Notes: generated from the sequence alone by a model not told the origin. Positions 1 to 13,379 are shown, counted from the first letter of the stretch. The stretch: 64,000 nucleotides of DNA from Siphonodentalium dalli (GCA_032622095.1 CP136067.1:179464556-179528555), one strand, 5' to 3'. Translations and numbers: made by a program.

Positions 1-1539
1 GGAATTTTTGTATATTCTAAAAGGTTTTGGGGCATAAATTTAATAACTAAAGGCGTTTAAGGTGTAAATTATTTGAACTTCCCTCCCCCTACAACACATT
101 GATGTTGACAAATAACATTTCATTGGTTATATCGTCGAATGTCATTTGAATTCACTTATTTCTGATGACTCCAAACTGACTCCAAATTTGAACATTGGTA
201 TAGGGGTAGGGGAAGTCACAAATGGCAATCTTGTCACCAACTTATAGTCGTTTGAGAGACAATGTTGTTTTGTTCAAGTGTGTGTTGATTTTAAAACAGC
301 TTATTACTTTACTCGAAGTTTATTTATAAATTAAAGGTCATGTCATATAAAAACACCACCCAAGATACATTTCGCTACTAAATTATTACAAAAGAGATCA
401 GCTTTGACAATAAAGTGGTAAGTTTTTACCCCATTTTTCTGTCATTTTTAGAGTAAGTTTCCCGAAGATAAGTGGAATAAATTAATTTTACACAATCATT
501 CGTTCTTTTTTCTACTTTTACACAAAAACCTTTCAAAATCGACACAAATGCCCCACTAAAGCAATTAGTGACATGGAACTGGGGATGTTGTCACATGAAG
601 CAACCAGTGCTCCAATTCTATACATAATATTGCAACATTCGGACATTTTGACTATACGTGGCTTTAATCCTGCATTCACCTTAATTTGGTTATATTAAAA
701 CCTCATAAAACAAAATGCGGATAAATTTAATATAACAGTCAGCCATTTCTCAAACAATAATACGTAACATAAGTGTGGAACTAGTCAACATAAGATTCTG
801 TATCATTAATTATCTCATGTACTGACACAATGTGACATGTAGTTATGTTCGGACCAAAAACCCGCCTCTCGGTAATTACAAATCCCCTTCCATGAAGACT
901 TTCTGTGCTGTCGAATTTCTTATCCCAGTCTTCCCAGATGTTCACCAATAGTGATAGGTCCCAGATTACGAGAACAGTCTCTTTACAAATCCGCAACCCT
1001 ACATGGTGGAATGAAGATTCGGCGGAGTAGAGTAAATCCCAGAATGGATGTGTAATCTAAATTACCGAGACCGTATTTGGAACCGAACCACATTGACGAG
1101 GTTAAAGTGTGCTATGGTGGAATCCAGCTGAGAATGTTCACTAAGCTGTCTGAAATATTAGCATAAAAGTACCTGGTTTTCATTCTCATATAAGAAGACT
1201 CATTTTGGGTGCGTAGTGGATCAACGGGCTATGAAATTCTTCCACGCTGTATGTTTGTCCGTATGGGGACATTGTTGCGATTAGATTTTACACTCCTCGT
1301 TTTGCTTAGTACATCTCCCAGATTACCAGCTGGTTTTGATTCTATTATAAATTATTTGTTTCTATTGTACCAAAAACAAAATATAACTTTATTTTCTGTA
1401 ACACTTACAGGGAATAAATTACCGTTACCAGTATATCCCTACAACATTGTTTGACAGGAAAGGGGGTATACAGTGTACTGGAGTAATGTTTTGGCATAAT
1501 TTTGTTACACGTCTTCATTGTCAATATTATAAAGTTCGT
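1..1539. other. No gene seen; unique AT-rich sequence
   Basis: I see no domain, splice-flanked open frame or clear repeat here. The short open frames have no recognisable protein content. Confidence 0.5.
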
Positions 1540-2039
1540 TTAAAGGTACGGTTGGCCTTGGCAGTGGGTATCCTGTGAAAATATTTCCACTCGTCAAAAA
1601 CCGCCACAAACAGAAAGAACAATAAAATGTAGACAGACTTTGTCCGTATACAAATAAGAAATATCGCATAAACAGTATGTTATTGTCATATATTTGACCA
1701 TTGTTATGTAAACAAAAGCATAAAAAGTTACTTTTCTGGTGTTTGTTTATATTATGATGGTAAACATAAAGAGCGTTCTTTGTTGGTGAATTCGTGATAT
1801 GGAACGAATAAAGAGCGTTTATGCCATTTGTGTGTGATTAGCCAGCAGCATTGTGCTGTCTTCTGTAACACAATCAGACTCTTGCTTAGGTAAAATATAG
1901 TAAATCTTCATGATAACATGCTGTTTACGCGATGGTCATGGTATATATGAACGAAACTATGCGTTTTAATGTTTTTCTGTTTACGGTGATTAGAACAAAT
2001 ATGAATATTTTCGACAACTAAGGCCTCACGTGCCTTTAA
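1540..2039 (+). mobile_element. MITE family A, copy 1 (TTAA-ended, ~500 bp)
   Basis: The copy starts TTAA-AGGTACGG and ends CACGTGCCT-TTAA, so short inverted termini sit inside a TTAA duplication. It matches 31765-32285 and the split copy 36860-37255 + 43154-43280 along its length: shared text includes the Gly-rich-looking start ggcagtgggtatcctg, the 'gtatgttattgt' block and the paired AAAGAGCGTT boxes near 1767 and 1809. It has no coding capacity, so it is a non-autonomous DNA transposon. TTAA targeting is known for piggyBac and Kolobok elements; which one mobilised this family cannot be told from the sequence. Confidence 0.75.
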
Positions 2040-2130
2040 ATATAATGTGCTAGACAAAAGGGAGTCTATATATCAAACCCAGTTTCTGTCTGTAACTCTG
2101 TAACGTTTCTCATTTGTTTACTTTTCAACC

Positions 2131-4555
2131 ACATATCCAATGTAGACAAACTGTAGTCCACATCTTAGAAGATGATTCATAAAATTTTGTACCAAAGATG
2201 AGCATTAAATAAATACCTGGAATAAGCAAATTCCTCTGTTTATCACAAACTCCATGTTTGCGTTATTCATGTTGTTATGTCATCGTTATCGTCTGCCTTT
2301 TATGATACAGCACACAAGTAGATGTGGCAGACGATGCTGTGATTCCACTCTGATTATTTAGTTATCCTTGATCTTGTCATTAAGTTGCTCGAAGTTCACA
2401 GATGAGATTGAGATCGAATTTCCATAGGTCAGACATGTGTAAGCATGCAGGTCTACATACTGTTCAAAAGTTACGACGACTAATTATAGCCGACTATTCT
2501 TGATGCTTGAATTACACAGAAACCGCATAATTTAGATCGTAAGTTTGTGTGCAGTGGTGAGACGATAGAACAGAGAGCAGTTTCCTGATAACAAATATGT
2601 ACCTTAAATTATTAGCCTAGTTCGCGATTTCATGTCTGGTATTATAGGCATATTGACAAGTGCATAATTCGTTCAATGTGCAGCGCTTATACCTTAAAAG
2701 TGAACCTTGGTATGACCATAAGTTATGGTAAGATAGATGTACATCCATTTGGTAGGTATATAACATACTATGTTATAATATACGGAAAACGTCGAAGTTT
2801 AAACTGGCGATGTTTCTTTACTTCCGTGTTCATTGCTCTCCAGATGAGGGCTTTGTAATTGATATTTGTATCAGCACTCAAAGGTGGGACAGCGAGGTAG
2901 ATTCGAATTCCTCGTTTAAGTAGATTATTACGTAAAAAGTAATGCATGAAATCGTGTATGTATATAAAAACCTGAACGATCTCTTACCATATCGATACAA
3001 ATTTATCGGTTTCATTATTCGTAATTGAGATGAAAATCGAACATCGTATACTCGTCTGACTTTCCGAATGTTGTTTTCAAAAGACAGTTGTCACCGGTGC
3101 ACGTTCTGACAGCGTATTAGTTCGTTTATGCGTACACAGTGATCTCCCTTGTTTTCAAAGAATATTAGCAGTTGTATTGTGAAATGACAGCACTTTGTGA
3201 AGTTTGTAGAAATAATAATGCCTGGTTCAATCATTTAGAAACTAGATGATGACATTGGTAGCTCCTTTTAGATGTGCATTTGCCATATTTTGTCACGTTG
3301 CATAAAACTTACTGGCAAGAGAGTATAATATAATGCTGAATTCAGCTAGGATTGCCGATTAAAAAATTGTTGCTTAACCATAAATTAGTAATGAAATTTT
3401 ACTTAGTATTTTTGCTTTATGTTTGTGTGTTGACATTCCAGAATAAAATTGTCAAAAATAAGTTTCATCTTTCAAGGTGAAATTTATTATAGACTGAGCC
3501 AACACCCCAACCAAATATCTAATCATTGGACTAGTGAGGCATTGATTAGGTGTTACACAACTTTCAGGCTTCACAAGAATTTAGCAACTTTTGATCTTTC
3601 CTATTTTTTTAGGGGAATTTGCCTAAACATTTGAAAAATCATGCCAAATTAATTTTTTGTCAAATAAATATGCACACCATAATTCTATTGAAACGGGAAT
3701 GAAAAAAAACTTTCACTCACTATTCGCGAACACGTGTCTCCTCCAACCAAAATATCTCCTCCATTTCGTCATCAGGACGCCCATCGATATCTCATTCGGG
3801 GGCTTCTGGCTCGAACAGGTAGGGCCCCAACACCCACGATAAAGGCATCAAAAGGTGCTTGAGTTGTTAAACATTCTTCGGATGAATCAGAATCAGCATA
3901 AAATACGACATTGTACTATAATCTGATCTGGATTTGATTCTGTTTCGGAGTTCGTGTCGGTCATTGTTACAGAACTGCACAGAAGTTTGCGTTCAGCAAC
4001 TGACGTCACAACGCATAAACCACTAGCGCAGCGACATTTTGCTTATGACAATCTTTTCCGGAAGTCTGTTCAATGGCTCCGATCATGAAAACTACGAAGC
4101 GAACACTGTAAATTGTTTTTGTTGTCAAACTGGATCCCTATTATAAGTTTGAAAACATTGATATAGCTACTTAAGTAGATCTATAAGATTTTCAGGATTA
4201 ACAACTTTCTGGTGGGTTGATGTGTTACGGTGCGCGATCTGTTTTGCAGTGTATACTTATGGGTATGGATAAATCTATACCACGGAAAAGGTAAAATTTG
4301 TATAGTCGATTGAGAATTCGTATTTTCATTTGTGCATACATATATCTGTCAAATCGTTTTCTGATTCTATTGTTGGGCGCATGTATGGCGACTAGAATAC
4401 CACAGGTCCTTTTTGTAGATTAAAATAACAAATTTCGAGGTTAGACTGCAGTTATGGTTGGAATATTCTCGACCGATATAAAGGATATAATTGCGTGGAT
4501 TGTCCGTCTTGACCAGCTCATATACGACTTCTACTTTACTTAGAATTTTGTCATG
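2131..4555 (+). repeat. Large direct duplication, copy 1 (~2.4 kb)
   Basis: This block is repeated in the same orientation at 9198-11916, about 7.07 kb downstream. Both begin 'acatatccaatgtag' and stop at 'tagaattttgtcatg'. Long stretches are nearly identical (for example 'gaccataagttatggtaag' and 'ttggaatattctcgaccgat') with small indels throughout. No protein domain was recognised in it. It may be a segmental duplication or two copies of an unrecognised mobile element. Copy 1 lacks a ~270-bp segment that copy 2 has near 9750-10025. Confidence 0.85.
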
Positions 4556-4683
4556 TGACTTTTAATATCTGATTCTGTCATTTTGGGATAACCTGTCACG
4601 ATCATTAACGGAAGATGAGGTACTAGCAGATTCGCGTAGAAGCGGAAACATCAATTTCAGAACTTATTAGTCAGGAGGCTACT

Positions 4684-5130
4684 ATGAATAACAGTGATAA
4701 AGTGAGTCAAGTTGCGACAGCTCCAAATAGTCGAAAGCAAGCCAAACGGTTAAAACAAAACCGATATGAAAGGAGATGGATGTACTCCAAATTATCTCAA
4801 AAAGTATTGTTGAACAACGCATGTGAAAGAAAAGATGATCGTGAGATATTTGGCCAGTTTGTTTTCCTTGAGTCTACGGAAACTAAGCGATATGAAGAAG
4901 TCATTATCGAGACCTCATATAATGCACGGGGTATATCATGCACTTCACAAAGAGCTCGAAGATGTTGATGGATACAGGATTTTTTTGCGATTGCAACCTG
5001 ATTTACTTTCTCGCCTGCTTTCCATGGTGGGCCCACTGATTTAATAGCAAGACACCAACACGAGGACTTCCATAAAACTGGCAAAAAGACTTTCAATTAC
5101 CTTGCGGTATTTGGCTACTGGTACGTCCTA
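4684..5130 (+). pseudogene. PIF/Harbinger transposase, N-terminal fragment
   Basis: The plus-strand frame from about 4823 carries the pre-DDE part of a Harbinger (HARBI1-like) transposase. It reads HALHKELEDVDGYRIFLRLQ, then LLSRLLSMVGPLI, two stops, QDTNTRTSIKLAKRL and SITLRYLATG. In the family this block precedes the DDE catalytic core and ends with the RLxITLRYLATG signature. The overlapping frame from 4684 (starting MNNSDKVSQVATAP) may be its frameshifted N-terminus. The DDE core is absent: sequence after 5130 turns noncoding and runs into a 24-G tract. The stops at 5041-5046 mark it as decayed. It is a different copy from the Harbinger C-terminal fragment at 33.4 kb. Confidence 0.7.
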
Positions 5131-5200
5131 TTCTGATAAACTATTTTAATATTTTACACAGGTGCCAAATGAGCTAAATTAGTAAATACTTCGACTACGC

Positions 5201-5224
5201 GGGGGGGGGGGGGGGGGGGGGGGG
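5201..5224 (+). repeat. Poly-G tract, 24 G
   Basis: An uninterrupted run of 24 G follows the Harbinger fragment. It is the longest of about ten G or C homopolymer runs (9 to 24 bases) in the window. Confidence 0.95.
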
Positions 5225-5254
5225 TTGCACCGTAAACGTCGCATTAACATGATT

Positions 5255-5516
5255 TAATATGATTTCAGTCTATTTCCTCAGCCATTTTCATTTTCAATTT
5301 CCATATCAGGAATAGACTACCACGGAACGCTTTTTCTCTTCCATGTCGTGCAAATGGCTGTTTTGTGTTTGGGACCCAAACACCGGACCCAAACACCGTA
5401 ATCACAGTTGTATTTTTCATTAATTCAATGATTCTTTTTGAGTTACACAATGCTCGTAGAAGGTAGTTCAGATATTTATCGCCCTATTTTGAAACTGAGA
5501 AAAATTCAAACAAAGC
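5255..5516 (+). mobile_element. MITE family B fragment (copy 1)
   Basis: The text matches 46800-47065 and, inverted, 61110-61320. Shared blocks include 'atatcaggaatagactac', 'gtgtttgggacccaaacacc', 'gagttacacaatgc' and 'ctgagaaaaattcaaa'. This copy lacks the TTAA-AGCCACATG end seen elsewhere and has an internal duplication of the 'cccaaacaccg' segment near 5382-5400. It is noncoding. Confidence 0.7.
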
Positions 5517-6514
5517 AACGCAGACAACGACACGCTTGTATCGTGCCGTAAAATGAGGTGATTTCAGACACTTTCATGATTTAATGCGATATAATTTATA
5601 CACGGTCCGATTGGATAATTTACGATATATTAGTACAGATAATACTAGTGGGAGGGGCTAAATTGTCATATGTTCATCTATGGATGTTCCGATGGAAAAT
5701 ATTGTATTATAGTGAATTTACCTTTACTTTTAATGATGCACAATCGTGATTTACAATAAAACCCTCTGATTTCATTTGCATGACTAATAGTTGCATCTTG
5801 ACCTCGTGTTCTTCCAATTTCGACGTTCAATAATTTATAAACCATCAATCCATTGGTAATAATCGAGTTAATTAGAACTATCCGATTGAACAATGTGACA
5901 AAAAGGTCTGACCACGCTCAAGCCCATTGTTCGACGTACGGCATCAACGTCGAACAACATTATTCCGCGTTTGTGTCTGCAGATCCGTTTCCATTACCCG
6001 GAATTCCGCTCAATTGAATCAACCAACTACTGGAAGTCGAACAGTGAGATCACTTTAAGAGATCACCTTGAGCTGGGAATTTCCTGACGTCATACATAAT
6101 CTAAATATAGGATAAAATTTGGCCAGCGAATGATGTAATTTTCACTCATTTAGCCCTGAAGTCGAACAGTGATATCACAGGGCGGCGAAGACGAATTGAA
6201 GGGTTACACATTAACATTGAGAGGTAATATAACAATGGTAGCATGAGCGTGTGTCGATCCTCGTGCGTTCACCATTGTGTGATGTTTGCGTGACTTGAGC
6301 GAAGGAGTAGAAAGAAGAAAAACTTTGAAACTTTGAGAAATTTTTGTGACGTCAATCAAAATTCAGCGAATGTTCGTCGGGCGTAATAGGTGGCCCAACC
6401 TATATTCAGCGATATTTGTGCATAATTGGCGTGGTGGGTGGCCATAACAACCCATCTTGTGCGAGATCGGGAAAACAAAGGAAAGAATTGGAAACACCAC
6501 AAAAATAAGGAACA
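5517..6514. other. No gene seen
   Basis: No coding signal. The phrase gtcgaacagtgakatcac occurs twice (about 6039 and 6161) and a short cgaac/gttcg inverted motif lies near 5930-5957. Otherwise nothing was recognised. Confidence 0.45.
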
Positions 6515-6990
6515 ATGTCAATGAGGATAAATCCCCCAACTTTCAAAACATCTGTGAATTATGAAAGATATAAACAAGAACTATTGGCGTGGAGAAGTTA
6601 CTGAACTATCAAAAGCAAAACAAGGGATTGCAATTGCACTTAGTTTACCTAAATACGATGATTCAAAAATTCGGCAACAGGTTTTTGATGAAATACTTTT
6701 AACTTTTGGCGTGGAGAGAAGTTACCGAACTAGCAAAAGCAAAACAAGGGATTGCAATTGCACTTAGTGTACCTGAATACGATGATTAAAAAATTCGGCA
6801 ACAGGTTTTTGATGAAATACTTTTAACTGACCTATGTTTTATGGAGCCCATATACAGAATGAGCAATGGTGATGCCACAGTATCCTGGGCCCACAAACAA
6901 GGTACCCTGCCTTGCTCACCGGAAGCTTATATTATGCTAATGATGAACAGACAGTCTGCCGTAGGAGCAGTTTTAGCCAGTCAAAAATAA
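6515..6990 (+). pseudogene. Retroelement gag-like fragment with internal tandem duplication
   Basis: From the ATG at 6515 the frame reads MSMRINPPTFKTSVNYERYK then QELLAW. It continues in the second repeat copy as AWREVTELAKAKQGIAIALS, KIRQQVFDEILLTDL. This composition (Trp in a KQGxAxALSLPxxDDxKIR context) resembles the N-terminal gag region of some invertebrate LTR or DIRS-type elements; that comparison is from memory. A 122-bp unit (6584-6705) is repeated at 6706-6829 with about 95% identity. The first copy lacks two bases at the Trp-Arg-Glu site, giving a frameshift, and the second has a TAA in place of the Ser codon after Asp-Asp. No zinc knuckle, protease or RT follows, so it is a dead fragment. 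Confidence 0.5.
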
Positions 6991-9197
6991 AAATAGTGTA
7001 AATAAAATTGTAGAGAATCCTGAATCTCATGAATTACTTACACCATGGTGTACACTTACAAAGCCCAACATTTACAACTCTAATTTCACAACAGTCGTCG
7101 TCAGGTTATTTTGTTTATATAATCACCCGAGGTGCCCTTGTTGTCAGCGGGAGGTATCGGATTCCACCGAGATCGCAGCGGGCGCATAAATTCCTCTATT
7201 CAGATTTCCGCGTTATCATATATATGTATTTTGTCACATTAAATATCGGTATACACAAACTAATGGCATCCAGGTGAGACATTAAGATCTCTCGCGGAAA
7301 ACAGACAGACGGGCGGACTGACTAAATGGCAGACATTGAATGTCGGCCACAAAACGTTATCCCACATTATTAGAAATATGTATTAGCGTCTTTTATGCCT
7401 GCATGGAGTTGGACTGTTGGAATCCGCAATATTTATAATAAATAACGCTATTTAATTATATGCATACGTGCGTGTTTACCTGTTTGCGTATTTGGGGCCT
7501 GGAGTTCCCGTCTTTGTATAAAAATAAGTGCGTTTAACATGTACGCATATGCAAACCATAACCATTCATACTTGGGTATGAATGTTTTCACTTCATATGC
7601 TCATTAAAAGATATCAACACTGACAAATTTTCGATTATCGAATTATGCACACACTATCGTGGAAGGTTATTTCGTTTCCTTGATCAAGGGAGGTCCCGTT
7701 GTTTGATTACACATAAATCCTGTGTAAAAAATAAATCACAGATGAACCACTCTTTATGTAAAACAGTAGCTCAACAGTCTGTCGTACAAGGCTTAGTAAG
7801 CATCTATACATCACACGACATGTCTATTTTATATTTGTACATGATATATAAGGTTGTTGTTAGTAAGTAATTAATTACAAACATATACATATGATATGGT
7901 AAACGCTCTTTATATAGAGAATATAACAGTTATGTATATTGGGTACATCGGCTGGGATTGTGTCCAAAGTTCCCATGCAAGTTGTTATCGTGATAGCAGA
8001 TATAACACGTGGGCCATCCCATATTTAGGTATACAATCAAATATCCATAAGTTAAATTGTTTGTGTGGTTAACGGGTCCTTGTATTAAAAGTGATGTTGA
8101 CACGTGGAACTATGTAAACATGTCATATATACTGTTCATTTAAGTGTATGTATATTTGACTAATCGTACGAGCTTGATAACACAGAAGGAATCATTTGTT
8201 TGGAAAATATTTACTAAGTCCGTTCAGAAATTGTATTTGTATTCCGAAAGTTGGTCCTATAAAAAAAAATATAAATGGCTCCAGCAGCTCGTCAGGTCTG
8301 GTCCTATAACAGATATAAAGCAATGTTATTTTAAGTGTGGTTTCGGGAGTTAGCGCACGACCCTATGGACAGACCAGTTCTCCCGTATAGACCAAGTACT
8401 TGGCCTATACACTGAAAGCCAGAAAATTCCCTGCTGATTCCTCCAATGTCAAACTACGTACGAACCGCCAAAGGTATTTTATCACGCGCGATGGTAACAG
8501 TGCACTGTAAAAATCGCGACGGTATTTATGTCCGAACATATACTATAGTTATAAACTGTGTTGATGGTGTATATGTCCGTTATTTTGTTTAACCACAAAA
8601 AAAAAACGTATTTTGTCCGGTAAAAAATCCAACTAAAAGCAAAAACCGTGGTATAAATTAAACATTAGGTTACCTGTTATCAGAAAATAAACACATGTAG
8701 TAACCTCCATGTAGTATCCACGTTCGTGTAGTACATGCGAATGATTTAAGAAAACATATTCTCTATTCACGACGGAGCCCAAAATAAACAGCCTACCTGG
8801 GCCTTGTTCCCGCTAGTCTGAAGTGCAGACGTTATGAGAAACGTCATGACTCACGAGCTCCTTGAAACATGAATAATCACTGCATTTCACATATATTTAT
8901 CAGACCCCCGGATGACACTAAACAAAAAGTTAATTAACCATGGCCTAATCCCTTGTCTGATTTAGTGTCCGAAAACCTCCGGATATGTTTTCAGTTGGCA
9001 GAAACCTTGATTTTTTTTAACACTCACCTGCAATATAAATTGCGCATAGTACTGCGCTCTTCTGCTAATCATTTGTTAGCACTTCCCTTTCTCTTTACGG
9101 CTCTTAGTTTTCTTCTGTCTTCCGTATATGGAGGCCAATAACATTTCTGTCATCCAGCTTATATAGACTACTGCTATATAATGATTGTCGAATTCTT
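6991..9197. other. No gene seen
   Basis: AT-rich with no recognised domain. It contains one isolated copy, on the minus strand near 7892-7912, of the AAAGAGCGTTT box with flanking ACCATATCAT that is otherwise found inside MITE families A and B. Confidence 0.45.
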
Positions 9198-11916
9198 ACA
9201 TATCCAATGTAGGCAAACTTTAGTCCACATCTTGTAAGATGATTCATCAAATTTTACACCAAAGATGCACATTAATACTAACTGGAATAAGCCAATTCCG
9301 CTCTTTATCACAAACTCCATGTTTGCGTTATTCATGTTTGTTTTGCAAATGTTGCAGACAACTCAACCATTTTGTTATGTCATCGTTATCGTCTGCCTGT
9401 GATGATACAGCACACAAGTAGATGTGGCAGACGATGCTGTGATTCCACTCTGATTATTTAGTTATCCTTGATCTTGACATCAAGTTGCTCGAAGTTCACA
9501 GCTAAGATTGAGATCGAATTTCAAAATGTCAGACATGTGTAAGCATGCAGGTCTACATACTGTTCAAAAGTTACGACGACTAATTATAGACGACTATTCT
9601 TGATGCTTGAACTACACAGAAACCGCATAATTAATCCTAAGTTTGTGTGCAGTGGTGAGACGATAGAACAGAGAGCAGTTTCCTGATAACAAATATGTAC
9701 CTTAAATTATTAGCTGAGTTCGCGATTTCATGTCTGGTATTCTAGGCATAGACATGTGTGCAGCGCACCGTGCATGCTTATGGCTTGATTACACCACCTG
9801 TGGCTTGATATGATTGGAAGAAGAAGCTAGTAAATGGAAGAACCGTGTCACAATTTAGTATACTAAGTATACAGTAATAAAGCTTGTATTACATTTAAAT
9901 TTCATAGAATATATAAAGTCATATGCAGCAGGGCAAACATGGAGTTTCGTGGATGGCCCAGTCATTGAATGTACCCATGCAAACTCTGCTACAGTATATT
10001 ACCACTTACATATATTAATAAATTGCATAATTCGTTCAACGTGCAGCGCTTATACCTTAAAAGTGAACCTTGGTATGACCATAAGTTATGGTAAGATAGA
10101 TGTACATCCATTTGGTAGGTATATAAGATACTATGTTATAATATACGGAAAACGTCGAAGTTTAAACTGGCGATGTTTCTTTAATTCCGTGTTTGAGGGC
10201 TTTGTAATTGATATTTGTATCAGCACTCAAAGGTGCAACAGCGAGGTAGATTCGAATTCCTCGTTTAAGTAGATTATTACGTAAAAAGTAATACATGAAA
10301 TCATGCATGTATATACAAACCTGAACTCTTACCATATCGATACAGATTTATCGGTTTCATTATTCGTAATTGAAATGAAAATCTAACATCGTATACTCGT
10401 CTGACTTTCTGAATGTTGTTTTCAAAAGACAGTTGTCACCGGTGCACGTTCTGACGGCGTATTAGTTCATTCATGCGTGTGCAATGCTCTCCCTTGTTTT
10501 CAAAGAATATTAGCAGTTTTATTGTGAAATGACAGCACTTTGTGAAGATTTTAGAAGTAATAATGCCTGGTTCAATCATTTAGAAACTAGATGATGACAT
10601 CGGTAGCTCGTTTTATATGCGCATTTTCCATATTTTGTCACGTTGCATAAAACTTACTGGCAAGAGAGTATAATATAATCTGAATTCAGCTAGGATAGCC
10701 AATTTAAAAATTGTTGCTTAACCATAAACTAATAATGAAATTTTACTTAGTATATTTGCATTATTTTTGTGTGTTGACAGAGAATAAAATTTTCAAAAAT
10801 AAGTTTCATCTTTCAAGGTGAAATTTATTATAGACTGAGCCAACACCCCAGCCAAATATCTAATCAGTGGACTACAACTTTCAGGCTTCATAAGAATTTT
10901 GCAAATTTTGATCTTTCCTATTTTATTTAGGGAAATTTGCCTAAACAATTGAAAAATCATGCCAATATAATTTTTTTTTAAATAAATATGCACACCATAA
11001 TTCTATTTGTTGACATTGAGTTCAAGGACGATGAAACAGGTATAAAACAAACTTATGCTTTCACTCATCATTCGCGAACACGTGTCTCGTGCAACCAAAA
11101 TATCTCCTCCATTTCGTCATCAGGACGCTCACCGATCTCTCCTTTTTGGGCTTCTGGCTCGAACAGGTAGGGCCCAACGCCCAAGATAAAGGCATCTAAA
11201 AATGGTTGTGTTGTAAAACATGAATCGGAATCAGCAGAAAAGTACGAAATGATACTATAATCTGATCGGGATTTGAGCACGATTCTGTTTCGGAGCACGT
11301 GTCGGTCATTGTTACAGAACTGCACAGAAGTTTGCGTTCAGCAACTGACATCACAACTCACAAACCAACAGCGCAGCGATATTTTGCTTATCATGAGGCT
11401 TCGATCATGAAAACTACGAAGCGAACTCCGTAAATTGTTTTTGTTGTCAAACTGGGTCCCTATTATAAGTTTGAAACAATGATATCCCTACTTAAGTAGA
11501 TCTATAAGATTTACACTTGAAGTGATACAGAGTTTCAGGATTAACAACTTTCTGGTGGGTTGGTGTGTTACGGTGCGTGATCTGTTATGCAGGGTATAAT
11601 TGTGCTAATGGATGATTGGCATGGATATGGAGAAATCTATACCACGGAAAAGGTAAAATTTGTATAGTCGATTGAGAATTCGTATTTTCATTTGTGCATA
11701 CATATATCCGTCAAATCGTTTTCTGATTATGTTGTTGGGCGCATGTGTGGCGACTATAATACCACATGTGCTTTTGTAGATTAAAATAACAAATTCCGAG
11801 GTTAGCCTGCAGTTATGGTTGGAATATTCTCGACCGATATAAAGGATATAATTGCGTGGATTGTCCGTCTTGACCAGCTCATAAACGACTTCTACTTTAC
11901 TTAGAATTTTGTCATG
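9198..11916 (+). repeat. Large direct duplication, copy 2 (~2.7 kb)
   Basis: Second copy of the block at 2131-4555, same orientation. It differs mainly by a ~270-bp segment at about 9750-10025, which includes 'ggcttgatatgattggaag'; copy 1 has only 'ttgacaag' at that point. Smaller indels are scattered along the rest. A minus-strand open frame of 135 codons crosses its right boundary (11605-12012) but has no recognisable protein content. Confidence 0.85.
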
Positions 11917-12541
11917 CGTGTATAAAGGGGTGTTCCTGGAGATCGTTAGTGTGATGGTAGTCAATCTGAGTGGATGGTTTCCGTTTAGCAGGTCAAATAT
12001 TTCTTTTGGCAATTTCCGGCCTTACCAAATTCACTTTGCCTTTAATACTTCCAAAATACTTGATGGAAGCTCATAATATCCTTTGAAGGTCTCCATATCG
12101 TGCATAATTCTCGGAAGTAAGTTGAGCTCTCCCTCATTCATGTCAAAATATGTTAAACGGTAAAGTAGTGGCTTTGATATTGCTTGTTTATCTGGGTGGA
12201 AGTACTATATGCAATTACTGATAGGATTTCCAAGGAGATATTATTACTAGGATCAAGCTAATTGAATCGCTCATCTGACAAATGAAAATACTTGGACTTG
12301 GAAGTCTATCACACTCAGTAGTTTTAAATATGTTGGTTCTTGATTGACTACGTATGCAGTATTGTGTGTTTTTATTGCGTTCTGTATATCTAAGCTTTCG
12401 TGCACTTTTGGATGTCTACAAATTACTGCTACATATTCAGAAATAAGTATGTAGTCTTTCTCTTTATCAGTTATACATGTATGATTCTTTGCTCATAGTT
12501 CTTGCATCAACATTTTTTCCGATTTAAAATCAAGACCTATT
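11917..12541. other. No gene seen; spacer before the Penelope-like relics
   Basis: The sequence is AT-rich. It probably includes decayed flanks of the adjacent Penelope-like element, but no motif can be read with confidence. Confidence 0.35.
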
Positions 12542-12911
12542 ATGAAAATACCGAATAAATCAATACTGGTTAGCTGTGGCGTGATTAATCTATATTCAAA
12601 TATAGATCACAGCCTAGGAATGCAAGCAGTAAAATATTGGGTTAATAAATACCGTGATCTATTGGATCATAGATTTAGCCCAAATATCATTATCGATGGG
12701 GTTGAAATAATAAAGAACACCCTCAACGATAAATATTAGTCGCAGAAGAAAGGGACCAAAGCAGCTCCCACATACAAAACTTCAGTCATGAAATTCCTTG
12801 AAATTAAATCATAAGAAGGCGGAACAAATCTTTTCACGAAAGATTAGTTTGCATTTCAAAAATACATGGAAAAGTTATTTGGATGACTGTTTCTTAATAT
12901 TGAAAGATTAG
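12542..12911 (+). pseudogene. Penelope-like element reverse transcriptase fragment (plus strand)
   Basis: The frame starting at 12542 reads IPNKSILVSCGVINLYSNID, HSLGMQAVKYWVNKYRDLL. It matches the first catalytic block of Penelope-like RTs, usually (L/V)VS(F/C)DVxxLYTNIP, with Asp changed to Gly. After one stop (12737-12739) comes SQKKGTKAAPTYKTSVMKFL, the usual GTAMGTKxAPxYA block with the AMG lost. One frameshift later comes KKAEQIFSRKISLHFKNTW and SYLDDCFLI, which preserves the YxDD active site of the family. The frame then stops at 12909. No GIY-YIG endonuclease was found after it. The damage (Asp to Gly, a deletion in the GTxMG motif, a stop and a frameshift) makes this an inactive relic. 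Confidence 0.72.
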
Positions 12912-13379
12912 GAGCCCAATACAAAACTGGTATCGATGAGGTTTTTATGAGTGGTATTTCTTGGTGAATGTTTATTGTGTGGGTGGGTAAAGAACATTCA
13001 AGGTCTTTAGAATGGGGTGATGTAGTTATATATCCGTGGGTCCCGAAATGGCAAACGACCCACGGGCAGTTTGTACTCCACAAGATATATGCTAAATGTG
13101 GTATAATTACCGGCACAGGAATGTTAATGATTGATGTTTAATATGAGTTTATTTTATGTTTTTTTCCGTGTAGTTTACGATGTAGTTTCTTACGAGTGAG
13201 AAGTTTCTGATGTAGTTTATCTTGTATTTTTTAGCGGAATTGGTGTGATATCACGGTATGTTAATATTTCATTGATTCTGCTGTGCAATTTTGAGTATTT
13301 CAATATTTAATTGGTAGGAAGGGTCCCATGTGTTTATATGTATATGTAGGCATTGTGCATCACTTTTCATATGGGATGA

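Noticed and set aside
11605-12012. 135-codon minus-strand gene crossing the end of duplication copy 2
   Set aside because: No domain, no splice or start context, and the frame spans the duplication boundary; copy 1 does not preserve it.
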